Source: Axinella damicornis
Lineage: Eukaryota; Porifera; Demospongiae; Axinellida; Axinellidae
Direction: 5' to 3'
DNA length: 64,000 nt
NCBI GenBank assembly: GCA_963931865.1
Contig: OZ007507.1
Span: 8,880,689 to 8,944,688, forward strand
The position numbers and the translations under genes are program-made. Positions 11,219 through 21,524 of the stretch are shown here, in pieces. The stretch's first letter is position 1, and the number at the start of each line of letters is the position of its first letter. The notes under the pieces were generated by a model. That model did not search any database. It was not told where the DNA came from and was given only the letters and a program-made list of their open reading frames with translations.

Positions 11219-14200
11219 CCTTCTGAGATTGTCTCCAATAGGGTAGGAATCGCCCAATCAGCCTAACAATCGCCCAATCAGCCTAACAAGTCTTGTTGTC
11301 AAAGTGATGGAACGCCTACTCCACCGTGAGATCACCGCATTTCTATCTGATCACGACATCATCTCACCCAACCAGCATGGCTTCCGCGACAATCACTCCT
11401 GTCAAACCCAGCTTCTTCAGACAATCCATGATTGGGCCCGGAACTTGAACCTAGGATCTACAACACATGCTGTTTTTCTGGACTTTTCAAAGGCATTCGA
11501 CTCAGTGCCACACCAAAAACTTTGTATTAAATTGGACCATATCGGTGTGCGTGGAAAGTCCCTCCAATGGATCCGAGCATTCCTATCAGATCGCCAACAA
11601 AGAGTAGTTATCAATGGCCACCCCTCTGGCTGGACATCAGTTGGTTCCGGAGTCCCCCAGGGGTCCATACTGGGGCCGCTACTATTCCTTATCTACATCA
11701 ATGATCTTGGAGACTGTTTGATTTCCGAACTGAGGTTGTTCGCAGATGACTGTACTGTTTACCGAGACATCTCCTGCAAACACGATTGCCTCATTCTTCA
11801 GAATGACATCAATACAATCCTGCGTTGGACTCAATCTTGGCAAATGCCTCTGAATATCTCCAAATGTAAGATCCTCAGTGTATCTAACAAGAAAGTCCCT
11901 ATGTCCTTCCAATATATCGTCAATAATGTGGCCCTTGACTGGGTGGACTCCTTCAAGTTCCTTGGTGTCAGAGTAAACCGGAAGCTCAGATGGGACGACC
12001 AATGTACTGATGCAGCAACTAAAGTGACGAAAGTCCTCAATCTTCTGAGAAGGTCCCTTCATGGCTGTAAGCAGAACATCAAGAAGCGAGCGTACCTGGC
12101 ACTGGTCAGACCTCACTTAGAGTACTGTGCCCCAGTATGGTCCCCACACTACCAAAAGGACAAAGCCAAACTTGAAAGAGTACAAAGGAGAGCTACGCAC
12201 TGGATTTGCTCAAAATGGGACCCCTTAAACCACTGCTGGAGCAAATCATACGATGAGGAACTAAATGAACTGGGATGGCCTACAATCAGTCAGCGACACA
12301 CCCTACTCGTAGGCAGCCAGGTATATAAAATAGTTCACTCACTTGACTCAATAGATTGTTCACGGTATTTTGTTTTACGGAATGGTCGCACTCGATCTCA
12401 AAATTCTATTGTATGTATCCAGTCTCGAATAAATTCTTTTAGATATTCGTTTTTTGTCAACTCACCCTTTATATGGAATTCCCTCCCCCTGGAGGTTACT
12501 AACTCAGCTTCTTTGTACACCTTTAAACGTAACCTCTCTGCATTCTTGTTAGGACATAGGCAGTTTTGATACTCACAAAATTAAAAAAAAAGCCTTGTGT
12601 GCCCTTTTTGTTCCCTATTACGTCATTTTTTGTACCAGTCACGTCTGACTAGTGTGTATCTCATCAGTTCCTTTGCTTATTTTATTTTGGGAAATACATA
12701 AATAGGAATTCAACCTTCCTTCTGTATAACCCATTCCAGTACGGATAAAATTTGTCAAGTCAAGAGTTGGATGCAGCTACAGTTCATGTTTCACTCAGTA
12801 CTCGCGGAAACAGAGAGGGTGAGCTTACATGTCTGCCTGGCATGCTGGAAATAGCTAAGTACATGCGCAAGAAACTTTTGATTGCCTAAGAATGATCTGA
12901 TTGAAACTGGACCAACAGTACTGGCGGCTACGGCACGGCAATAGATCAGATTGTAGGCTCAGAGTAATCTGGACCAGTCACACAGATGCAGTGAGGAGTG
13001 AGAGCTTGGGAGACACCTGAATTGAAAGCTGTCGCGCTGTGCTAATGTGAATGCCACGGGTTGGGTGAGACTTCCTTTGAGGATGTGCTTGAAGGCTATA
13101 AATACGTTTGACACCCTACTAAGAGCCAGTTGCACGTGCACATTGCGAATGAGACGCGAGTTGCGTTTGAACACTGCGTTTGAACACTGTGTATTGCGAG
13201 GAATATCACAGAAGCTGTGTTCTGCAAATGTGAAACTCGCGCAAAGTGCCTGCATGGCTTCCAGACTCTTGCGTATTCCAGGCCATATCATTTCCGTGAA
13301 GCTCCACCCACAGAGTTCTTGCCGTACATGGTCACGCAATACAGAATGTTCAAACGCAACTGCAATCGACTGTACATACGTACCTACGCATCCAGCACTG
13401 TGTCTCGGCACTTCAGTGCTGAGCACCATTTCTCTAGCCTCGTTCCCAGTCCCACACCCAGCTTGTCGTCGCTTGGGAACGAGGCTACCATTTCTCTGCT
13501 CAAATTCACTTGGGGATTAGTCCTGGATCATCTTGTATTTAGAAATGTTTCAGTGCACCAACTTGAGATTTCGTACACACAACCTTGTCAGACGTCCTCC
13601 GCATTCTGACCACCAAGTATATACAATCAGTATCCAGTAATCTGGGTAGCCCACAGCAATATAATCATGAACAAACCTTTCTTTTTCGCTTCCTTCCTCT
13701 CCTGTATAGCTTTTTGTCATTAAGTTCCCTGGTCTGAACAGGAGATATACAGAACCAGCATTTAATCATACACTTGGATATATCCATATGTGTCAACGCC
13801 CGCAATGTAAACAGCATGGGTGTTATGGGTCCTAATATGGGAGAAGTACGCGTACCTTCCACACTGTCTTCAGCTTCCTCCTTGGCTTGCCCGACAACTC
13901 TGGGACACAGTGAGAATTGCAATTCTAAATATTTGATGTATTATTACTCACACAGATCGAGGATTTGATCATCCTCCCAAATCAGGGGCATATATTTTAG
14001 GAACATCAGTGATTGCTTTAGACCCATCCTTTGAACAATTACAGGAGAACATGCACACTCTGCTTTGCGTGTATACACAAACCGTAATGGCTCACGTGCA
14101 TGTGTTTGTGTGTCCTGGGGGCCAAACAGCCGAAACGAAAAAAGTGGATATTGTATACATAACAAGTGAACAAGATACACCAGGGATCACTTCTGGTCCA

Positions 14201-17200
14201 GAACTACGTCCCAGCAATTGTGACACTGGCCAGTTGGCAGTACATGTCACCTCCGCACACTTCTACTTTGCGTGTAACTTTGCCTGCTATATGTACATGT
14301 ACATGTAGAGCTCCCATTATCACATTATGTACATCAATTATCATGCGTACTCCAACTGCTCTCCTTCTTATTAATTTTAGTTATCCAATCTCCCTCATAC
14401 TTGCATTTTAATGCTTCCTTCCATCCTCACATGTAGCTTCCTATGTTCCTTCAATTGCCATTTGTTTTCATTTGGTATGCAGTTGTAAGTTAAGAACTGT
14501 TTTACACATACCTTCCTTCTCCAGCCGGGCCAACCTGGCCTTCTGTCTTGCCTTGTTTTTGAACGGGATGGCGTTGGCCGGAGTAGTGTGAGGTACAAAA
14601 GCAGATGTGTCTATCACACGTAACTCTGGCATCCGGGGCAGGTGCGGGAGAGCAAAGCCTTGTGCCAGGGCTACCAGGTCAAGCTCTGCGTACACAGAGT
14701 TGCACATGAGATATTTTCCACAAAAAGACTGAATATCAGGTATAAACTTACTTTTGGATTGGAAAATCAGCTTGCATTCGTGCTTGTAATAGAAGTGCAC
14801 AAAGGACACAAATGCTTTCACTCCATAGTCATACAATTCTCTGCAAAAGAACAGTGCAAAAGAACTCTTTCATAACACCATTTGCTCCTTTTATGTTCAT
14901 TAAAATGGCACAATTCCCAGCTTTATATCCCATTCAAATATACACGGAGGAATTGCTAGATCTCGGGCTACAGACAAAACGTACCATCTGAGCACATCAC
15001 ACGAACAGGTCAAGATACTGCATAATGAATGCCAAAGTAAACATGATGGTTTGTAATAGTTTATCCACAACTTGCACATGGCTATTCATGATGAAAATTC
15101 AACATGGACGTGCTGATCAGAATGATGCAAATCCCAGCCTCATAACTCATTCCTTAATTAATTAACGTTGAGGACCAAGTTGCATTGAAGGTCTTGCCAA
15201 GATCCCCCACAATCTGGGAATCCAACTTGCAGAAGAGACAGTGATGTGAGGGGAGGGGTGGCTGGTGGCCGAGCATTTAAAGCATTCGACTGCTAATCAA
15301 AAGGTTGCAGGTTGGAATTCCACCTTAGGAGACGACTCAGCTCTGCCCTGATAATGAGTAGGTGTGTTCTTGAAGGCATTTTCACCTGATACAGTTCACA
15401 CCGCATCCTAGCCATTATCACCGATCCAGAAGAGGGACGAGATGGATGGTTGGGTCTCTAGGATGAGACAGGTATGTTCCTGAAGATATGAGAAGAGCAG
15501 TCAGAGGTATTCACCCCAAAGAGGCAGGAGATGAAGGCAAAGATACAGAAGTGGAAGGTATGCTGTGGACAGTTTCATTGTGGAGGAGAAGATAGCCGAA
15601 CTAGCTCAACAGCTGGTTGGCCACCCAACAAGCTGGAGATATAGCAGGTCTGTGCGCCAGAAAAGCGGTGCTCGAGTCACCAAAGAGTGTAACTGTGGGG
15701 TTACTGTTACTACACCAAGTTCTAGTGCTACCTGATAAGCCCATCCCAATCTTGATTCAGTCAGTATCGAGATCCCAGAACGATACCCTCGACATCATAC
15801 AGCCCCAGTTTGAGTGCATTCCAGCTACATGTAAGCAGATAGTGTGGCTTCCATGTAGCCACAACCCCGGTATCACCTGACAGAGCCGTAGGAGTAGGTG
15901 CGGCAGGTGCGGCGGCCGCCGGACCAATAATATGCTCCGTCTGGCTACCAAGTGGTTGAATCTTGCAGTTTCATCCCAAGATTGAACCAGAAACGATCTC
16001 AGAAGGTCTAAAATTCAAAATATTCTTGGGGGAGGGCCCCCACGACCCCCCTATCTGACGCGCTTCGCGTGCTTGCTACGCTTCTCGGTTGGCGCACTGC
16101 GCGCGCCATGCCATTCCACCGCCACGATTTCATCGCTCCAATATGCAAAGCGCTCTCCGCCTGACCAAACTAACATTGCTTCCTACGGGCCTGCCTGAAA
16201 GGATGACAATGCACTGGGGTAGCCTCGTTCCCAGGCCTTGCCCAGCTTTTCGTTGTGCATGGGAGAGCCTGGGAACGAGGCTAGGACTGGGGTTAAGCCC
16301 CCACAGTTGACACAATTGGACTACAGGGGAGAAGTCACTATTTTGCTGTTAGGATGCTTACAGAAGCAGCATGCCTCCCACCTTCGTCAGTCCACTCAGC
16401 GGATGCGAGAGACTATAGAGAAGGCAGCTGGCAGGAACCAGCACGCAGATATTGCAAAGGAACTACAAGAGCAGTTACGAACAGAGTGCCAATAAGCATC
16501 CTTCAAGATCACAGAGTGGATACATGCTTGTCCGTTTCCCACAAGGTGAATCAGATGGAAACGAGAAGTTGTCTAGGCTACACCGTATCACTTCACAGCA
16601 AGATCAACATGTTTGTGCGGTCAAGGTGCACTTCCTCCAGGATGATGTGATACGGGTCCTCCAGGATGATGTGATACGGGTTCACCAGTCAAGGGTGAAA
16701 TCTGTCCTCCAAACTTCCCTGCCAGAAATCTGTCCTCCAAACTTCCCTGCCAGATGCTAATGGTATGGAGGTAGATATTGTGGCCCCAGTCATCAATGAA
16801 TACCTAGTAGATGTGCCTTCAGCAACCTCCACCGACCATAATTATGTGCCAAGTCCTGATGGAGACCAGGACATACGTGATATAGTCTGTATAAGATGAA
16901 AACTCTCCTGTTGCTGAAGATACAAAGTGTTGACACCTTAAATTTTGTTGTCGTCACCCAGAAAAGCAACACATTGCTCAACCCTACAGTGTATGAAGTC
17001 GTTCAGGACGAAAATCCTAGGGGCTGAGATGGATTATGCAATCTCTGTTGACCTGTTCATAGGATGTGCTCAGATGATTTATCTTAGGATTATATGAAGG
17101 GCTGAGAAGCAGTGGGCTAACCCACAAAAAATCAATTTACACCCTCTTGATGTGGGAGTCCTTGCAAAATGTGTTTCAGGCAATTTCCACCTTAATTTTT

Positions 17201-18444
17201 TTGAAAAATCTCACATTTGTCTGAATATAGTCCATGATTTTTGTCTCGGCACCGAAGTGCCGAGATACAGTGCTGGATGCGTAGGTACGTACGTCGCTTT
17301 CGCAATGCGCCCGCGCAACTGCTGCATGCTAGGGTGTCGAACGTATTTATAGCCTGCAAGTAGATCGTCAAAAATGATTATGGGTTTGCATGGCTGCTTA
17401 TGAATCCTCTTACCAAGACTGCTGCTAGGTATATAGCTGTAATACTTAATTCAGGACAATGAATACTCACCCATCCAGTGTGCTGCACTCAGCCATCCCA
17501 AGTGCATACTAAAGCTCACTCAGCTCTAGCTATAGCTAGCTAGCTATAGGTCTATAGATAAGTGCTGAAAGAATTGGCCAAGGTGTTGACTAAACATCAA
17601 GCCCAGACACGACCATACTGCTTTCACCCTTTGGGTGAACATTCCTGACCAACCCCTTGCTCACACAGAACCTCTAAGGATATTGACACTCACTTAAGCT
17701 GAAAGTCTCATAGCTAACAGGTTTTGAAGTCATAATAAAGGGTTAATTAATTAAGCAGCTGCCATGTCCTCTGCATGATTCTAGCTGATACCAAGTCGTG
17801 CCGAGACACATCAAGTCTTTTAAAGACTCACTTGTTAATGCAGTTTCGAACATTTCACACTATTCCCCACACTTCATTGTGGGTTGGCCCACTTCGCTTC
17901 TCACCCCTTCATATATATCTAGACTTTGGCCAGTTTGCTTTCGGTAATAATCATACAATGTGACACTCCTTTGAGTCCGACAATGAGAATACCTGAGGTA
18001 TGTATTATGACTTTTGTGCTCCTCTAGCCTCGTTGGGGCCTGGGAACGAGGCTAGCGCTCACCCTCCCTACCACTCTCACCTTTCTTTAGCAGCCATCTC
18101 CCTTGCTCTGCTGGTGATGGCTGGATCAGGGGGGCTCTCAGTAGGAAAGGGTTGCAATGTGATATGTTGGTTGAGCTCCAGGAACTCCACATATGCTGCC
18201 TCAGATGGGAGCAGCATCACAACGGCCTTCCCAGCCTGGCCCATTCGTGCTGTGCGCCCACAACGGTGAACAAAGGCCCTGGGTGTGTGCATGTGGAAGA
18301 AAACCCTTCGGACATTCAGTCATCTACGGCTCCAGACTTGTGTGCTCACTTTGTTGAGGAGGGTGGGTCAAACTGGATGACCCAGTGCACACCAGGGAAG
18401 TCTACACCTCGTGCCATCACATCTGTGGACATCAGGACACCACT

Positions 18445-18515
<71 letters not shown>

Positions 18516-21385
18516 CACAGGATGAAAACGTCATAAGAGGGAGTCAGAGTCAGTTCTTATGAGGATAAGGCTACGCACACGTCTGTGTCTGCAAAGTCAG
18601 TGAACACCCTGTGCCTTCTGCTGTGCATCTTGCCATGCAGGATAAACACCTTCACCCTTTCCACCAGCCTGAAACAGGAAAAGGCTCAATAACAGCTCTG
18701 CCCTTAATTGGATCAATAATAGTTTCACATAGACTAGTGACCTTTTTGTGAGAGCAGCAAAGTAGCTGACAGAGGCACAGGTGGCAAAGAACACAATGAT
18801 CTTCCTATCCCTGAACTGCTGCAGGAGATTCACGAGCTGGGCGAACTTCAACTGGGGTGTGCAAACCTGATGGGCACATGGTGAACATGGTGAACATGAA
18901 GATCTCTGTGGATTCAGGGGGTTACCAGGTAGTGGGGGGAGAGGGAGTTAGGAGTGGGTGCCAGCGGATCAACATCAGTAGCATGCCTGTCCCTGACAGT
19001 AAGTGTGAGAGGGTTGCGCAATCCAGCGCGAATGAGCGCCTTCACCTCTGCATTTAGCGTGGCAGAGAACAATCCCTGCATGTACACAGATGAGGCAGAG
19101 GCTCAACCATGATCACAAAGAGTAGCAAACCTGGAGCACTCACAGTCTGTCGCTGCTTGGGCAGGTAGCTGAGTATGGTGCTGATGCTGAGGGATGATGA
19201 GAACACAAGGGATAACACAATAGTACCGGTATAGGTATTGTTTCTTAGAAAAGACAGTCAGTATTGCCTTGGCATGAACCCCAGTTCCAGTAGTCGGTCT
19301 GCCTCATCAAGTACCAGCACCTCCTGGGGGAAATACAGACATCAATGACTTCACCGTGCCCTCCCACCTCACCCAGTGACGTACAAGTGCCTTCATTGCA
19401 GCAGCCAGGGGGCAGTCTGGTCTAGCAAGAAGATCAGCAAGGCGACCAGGAGTACCCACTACCAGCTGTGCACTGTAGAGTGAGGGGGGGGGAGGGGGGA
19501 GGAGGGGAGGAGGAGCAGGGAGAGAGTGGGGAGGGGGAGAGAAGGCAGTGTGGAGAGACTATCGCTGCAGAGATCCTCGCAAGTTCACAGTGCTTCCTCT
19601 ACCCTTGGGTCTTGAGTAGATGTGTGTCACGTTGTGGGTCACGGCCACCGATGAGGACAGCCAGCGAGAGTGAGGGAGGGAGCAGCACACGTAGCACCCC
19701 CGCAATCTGCGTGGCCAGTTCTCGTGTCGGGGTAACAATAAGTGCACCTGTCTGTGGGCAAGAGCACACTACAGTGGGCAAGTAGCCTCGTTCCCAGTCC
19801 CACGCCCAGCTTTTCGTCGCTTGCAGTACAGTCAAGCGACGAAAAGCTGGGCGTGGGAACGAGGCTAGTGGGCAAGAGCACACCACTTGCAGGCGCCTCT
19901 GTCTCTTTAAGTATATTCATTGTATGCCTTGTTGCTATGCAAACAGTACATACAAATGTATCTTGCATCCCCAAAACAGTGTGGGAGTGTTATACTGTCA
20001 TCAGCAGACGATATTCCACACTTGGGACAAGTCTACAGGGGAATGACTAATGTGTGTGAACAAGAAGACTCGGACCGATCATATTACCTCCATCCTCGAC
20101 CAATCTTTGGTTCTGGGGAGCAGAAACTTTCATGTCAAGCTTTTACTCAGTTGCACACAATTACAGATCGATACACATACCTTTTAAGCAGGATCTCTAC
20201 AACGGGAATGGCAAATGCCAGAGTCTTGCCAGATCCCGTAACCTGTAGAGTGAGCATCATATATGAGATGGCTTTGAAGCAGAGGAGTTGCAAGCAAGAC
20301 TCACAGCTTCCACTGCAACATCCTTGTTCTGCATGAAGTAGGGGATTGTGGAACTCTGGAAAAAAGACATACAGTAGCATTATACCAGTCCAAATTGAAT
20401 ACCCTGTCAATGCTATAACAGGACTTCTTGTCATGCATAATTGACACCACTGTGTGAGCTTGTGATTGCCATAGTGCCACGGGTTGTACCAGTGAGGCTA
20501 GTTGATGGAGGGGTAGGCCGGATTTCCATTGCTAATGTACAGATACATGTACACTGCCCATAGGGGGCGAGTTCATACATTTGTACTAATCATGGCTGAG
20601 GTTAGATTTTAAAACTGGATTGACTAGAGGTGTTCATAGAACACATAACCCGCGCTGAACCTCTACTGGATACAGTGCAGCTACAATCGATGTGACATCT
20701 CTGCCGATGTGCATCGAACAGGTGCTATCGCGTATACTGTGTTTTCTTGTATGGCCATATCCAAGGTGTGGGAGTGACCGCTTACCGTATACACAACAAC
20801 ATGCACATTGTGAAGCTGAAGATGTGGGGCCAAATGTTACAAATAATAGGACATCTGACTTCCACACACCAGCCGTATATTGTTCATTTATGTTAGTGGA
20901 AACACTGGCAACTGCGATAGCCAGGCCATTAGCTTCTGCAGGTAGCCCAAACCGATTGTGGCACACTATGGTCGAACCCCATGGTACCAGTAGAACAATA
21001 ACAGACAGCAACCAGATACACTTGCTATCCTAAAGAATATCCGACTGTGAGTACTTACACAAAATGCCTCATTATTTAGAGAGTGAGAGTAGGGAGTTTA
21101 GGGTTAATCCAGCCATAGATATCGATAATCGAGCCACTCCATACTATCTATGGTCAATCCCTTGCCTAGTCTGGTTCCCAGACCCTACCTCGAGTGGGTC
21201 TGGGAACCAGACTATCCCTTGCCCAGACAAAGCCTTTGTCAAAGGCCAGAATTTCCTCACAGTACCTGCACTGGCGTCATGAACTTGAAGCCTAACCGAG
21301 TAATGCCACTGATGCACTGAGTTGATAGTGGCGGGTCCAGTTCTAGCCATCTTCTCCCCGAAAGTGAGACCTCTAGTTCTGCCAT
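11009..21385 (-). CDS. DDX55: DEAD-box RNA helicase DDX55 (Spb4), 18 exons, 3' end missing
   Basis: Exons, minus strand: 21385-21266 (ATG), 20355-20305, 20242-20181, 19902-19887 (tentative 16-bp microexon), 19751-19603, 19472-19373, 19323-19268, 19186-19144, 19075-18926, 18866-18742, 18668-18579, 18442-18350, 18278-18081, 14840-14752, 14685-14512, 13899-13856, 13733-13677, 11092-11009. Phase is consistent throughout (567 codons). DDX55/Spb4 is a nucleolar ATP-dependent RNA helicase of 60S ribosome assembly. Visible motifs: Q-motif end TPVQ, I TGSGKT, Ia [36 protein letters not shown]. The DDX55-specific part follows: [37 protein letters not shown], basic tail, LLKKFKAGK. The intron after the DEAD exon starts with GC. 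A final exon of roughly 30 residues was not found. Confidence 0.93.
11173..11214. repeat. homopolymer of 42 C
   Basis: An uninterrupted run of C on the plus strand, inside the intron between the last two placed DDX55 exons and 81 bp downstream (in gene direction, upstream in coordinates reversed) of no coding base. Length in the assembly may be unreliable. Confidence 0.9.
11269..12720 (+). mobile_element. 5'-truncated non-LTR retrotransposon (LINE)
   Basis: The element holds a reverse-transcriptase frame and an AT-rich 3' tail ending near GGGAAATACATAAATA. It is 5'-truncated: the reading frame begins within the RT domain. A 20-bp direct duplication (11249-11268 and 11269-11288) marks the 5' junction. 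It sits antisense in a DDX55 intron. Confidence 0.85.
11304..12569 (+). CDS. LINE reverse transcriptase, CR1/Jockey-like, N-terminally truncated
   Basis: A 421-residue open frame codes for the RT fingers, palm and thumb plus C-terminal region of a LINE ORF2. Visible motifs include [11 protein letters not shown], the palm motif [34 protein letters not shown] and the catalytic box LFADDCTVY. These features fit the CR1/L2/Jockey group of non-LTR retrotransposons; the exact clade cannot be set by eye. In-frame coding continues upstream to 11269 ([17 protein letters not shown]), so the Met at 11304 is internal, not a native start. The apurinic endonuclease domain is missing. The frame has no internal stop, which suggests a fairly recent insertion. 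Confidence 0.92.
   Translation: MMERLLHREITAFLSDHDIISPNQHGFRDNHSCQTQLLQTIHDWARNLNLGSTTHAVFLDFSKAFDSVPHQKLCIKLDHIGVRGKSLQWIRAFLSDRQQRVVINGHPSGWTSVGSGVPQGSILGPLLFLIYINDLGDCLISELRLFADDCTVYRDISCKHDCLILQNDINTILRWTQSWQMPLNISKCKILSVSNKKVPMSFQYIVNNVALDWVDSFKFLGVRVNRKLRWDDQCTDAATKVTKVLNLLRRSLHGCKQNIKKRAYLALVRPHLEYCAPVWSPHYQKDKAKLERVQRRATHWICSKWDPLNHCWSKSYDEELNELGWPTISQRHTLLVGSQVYKIVHSLDSIDCSRYFVLRNGRTRSQNSIVCIQSRINSFRYSFFVNSPFIWNSLPLEVTNSASLYTFKRNLSAFLLGHRQF
13040..13427 (-). mobile_element. Helentron-like element, truncated, with a nested MITE
   Basis: Read on the minus strand from 13427 it starts with a sequence like the 5' end of the elements at 17243 and 27150 (GAAGTGCCGAGACACAGTGC). It then carries a copy of the 214-bp MITE seen at 26266-26479 (about 13150-13372), then returns to the shared interior near 13040-13140. 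The 3' end is not recognisable. Confidence 0.6.
13435..13487. mobile_element. 53-bp inverted-repeat element, 9-bp target duplication
   Basis: Ends TAGCCTCGTTCCCAG and TTGGGAACGAGGCTA. Both flanks read CCATTTCTC (13426-13434 and 13488-13496), exact. Located in a DDX55 intron. Confidence 0.88.
15250..15480 (+). mobile_element. tRNA-derived SINE, tRNA-Ser-like head
   Basis: The head TGGTGGCCGAGCATTTAAAG resembles an A box and GGTTGCAGGTTGGAATTCC a B box. The arm GACTGCTAATC resembles the anticodon arm of tRNA-Ser(GCT). The B box and acceptor are too degraded for a functional tRNA, and a non-tRNA body follows. It lies in the long DDX55 intron 14841-18080, opposite to the gene. Confidence 0.6.
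15481..17242. other. long DDX55 intron, repeats only
   Basis: Apart from the element at 16220-16283 and a 25-bp direct repeat (GATGATGTGATACGGGT, twice within 16637-16681), I see no gene. Open frames at 16238-16760 shift repeatedly and look like decayed transposon sequence. Confidence 0.45.
16220..16283. mobile_element. 64-bp inverted-repeat element, 9-bp target duplication
   Basis: Ends TAGCCTCGTTCCCAGGC and GCCTGGGAACGAGGCTA. Flanks GCACTGGGG (16211-16219) and GGACTGGGG (16284-16292) match at 8 of 9 bases. Confidence 0.85.
17243..17836 (+). mobile_element. Helentron-like non-autonomous element
   Basis: It begins with the palindrome TCTCGGCACCGAAGTGCC(GAGA) and ends with the hairpin AGTCTTTTAAAGACT followed by CACTTGTT. 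The block GTGCCGAGACACA occurs just inside the 5' end and again about 30 bp before the 3' hairpin, where it is the inverse of the 5' terminus: an asymmetric terminal inverted repeat. A near-identical copy is at 27150-27784. No coding sequence. Flanks are T-rich and show no target duplication. Confidence 0.7.
18025..18054. mobile_element. 30-bp minimal member of the inverted-repeat family
   Basis: The whole element is two ends, TAGCCTCGTT and CCTGGGAACGAGGCTA, meeting over a few bases. Flanks GTGCTCCTC and GCGCTCACC match at 7 of 9 bases. It sits 26 bp past the donor of the DDX55 exon 18278-18081. Confidence 0.65.
18446..18512. repeat. GT dinucleotide tract joined to a run of 34 G
   Basis: On the DDX55 (minus) strand this reads C34 followed by a CA repeat that runs directly into the acceptor of exon 18442-18350. 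It therefore replaces the normal pyrimidine tract of a 136-bp intron. Confidence 0.9.
19783..19867. mobile_element. 85-bp foldback element, 9-bp target duplication
   Basis: Near-perfect hairpin: TAGCCTCGTTCCCAGTCCCA and its complement at the right end, with arms to CAAGCGACGAAAAGCTGGG. Both flanks read GTGGGCAAG (19774-19782 and 19868-19876), exact. It lies 32 bp upstream of the acceptor of the DDX55 exon 19751-19603. Confidence 0.9.
21167..21214. mobile_element. 48-bp foldback element, 9-bp target duplication
   Basis: Ends TAGTCTGGTTCCCAGACCC and GGGTCTGGGAACCAGACTA. Both flanks read TCCCTTGCC (21158-21166 and 21215-21223), exact. It lies in DDX55 intron 1. Confidence 0.9.
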
Positions 21386-21524
21386 ATCATCGTTTATTAA
21401 AACATTCGCGCATGCGCAGATTCCTCCTTTTCTGCTTCTGGCCTTTGCCAACGTGTGGCACAAGTTCGTAGCAATCTGGTGCATCCTTGGAACTTTGACT
21501 GCCCCTGTACATCTCGGTCAGTGT
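21386..21524. promoter_or_regulatory. bidirectional promoter of DDX55 and RPL6
   Basis: The two start codons are 139 bp apart, head to head. The interval contains CGCGCATGCGCA (21407-21418), a perfect match to the palindromic NRF1 site. Next to it is a pyrimidine-rich run on the plus strand, TTCCTCCTTTTCTGC (21421-21435), of the type that starts ribosomal-protein mRNAs (TOP/TCT initiator). No TATA box is evident. The transcription start positions are inferred. Confidence 0.7.

Noticed and set aside
13047..13609. Overlapping long frames on both strands
   Set aside because: They lie in a Helentron-like element and a nested MITE whose other copies do not keep the frame.
15250..15330. tRNA-Ser gene
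   Set aside because: The acceptor stem and B box are degraded and a SINE-like body follows.
18856..18905. A longer DDX55 exon starting near 18905
   Set aside because: It would leave a 13-residue Cys/Ser-rich insert; the acceptor at 18867 aligns the protein with the DDX55 family without a gap.
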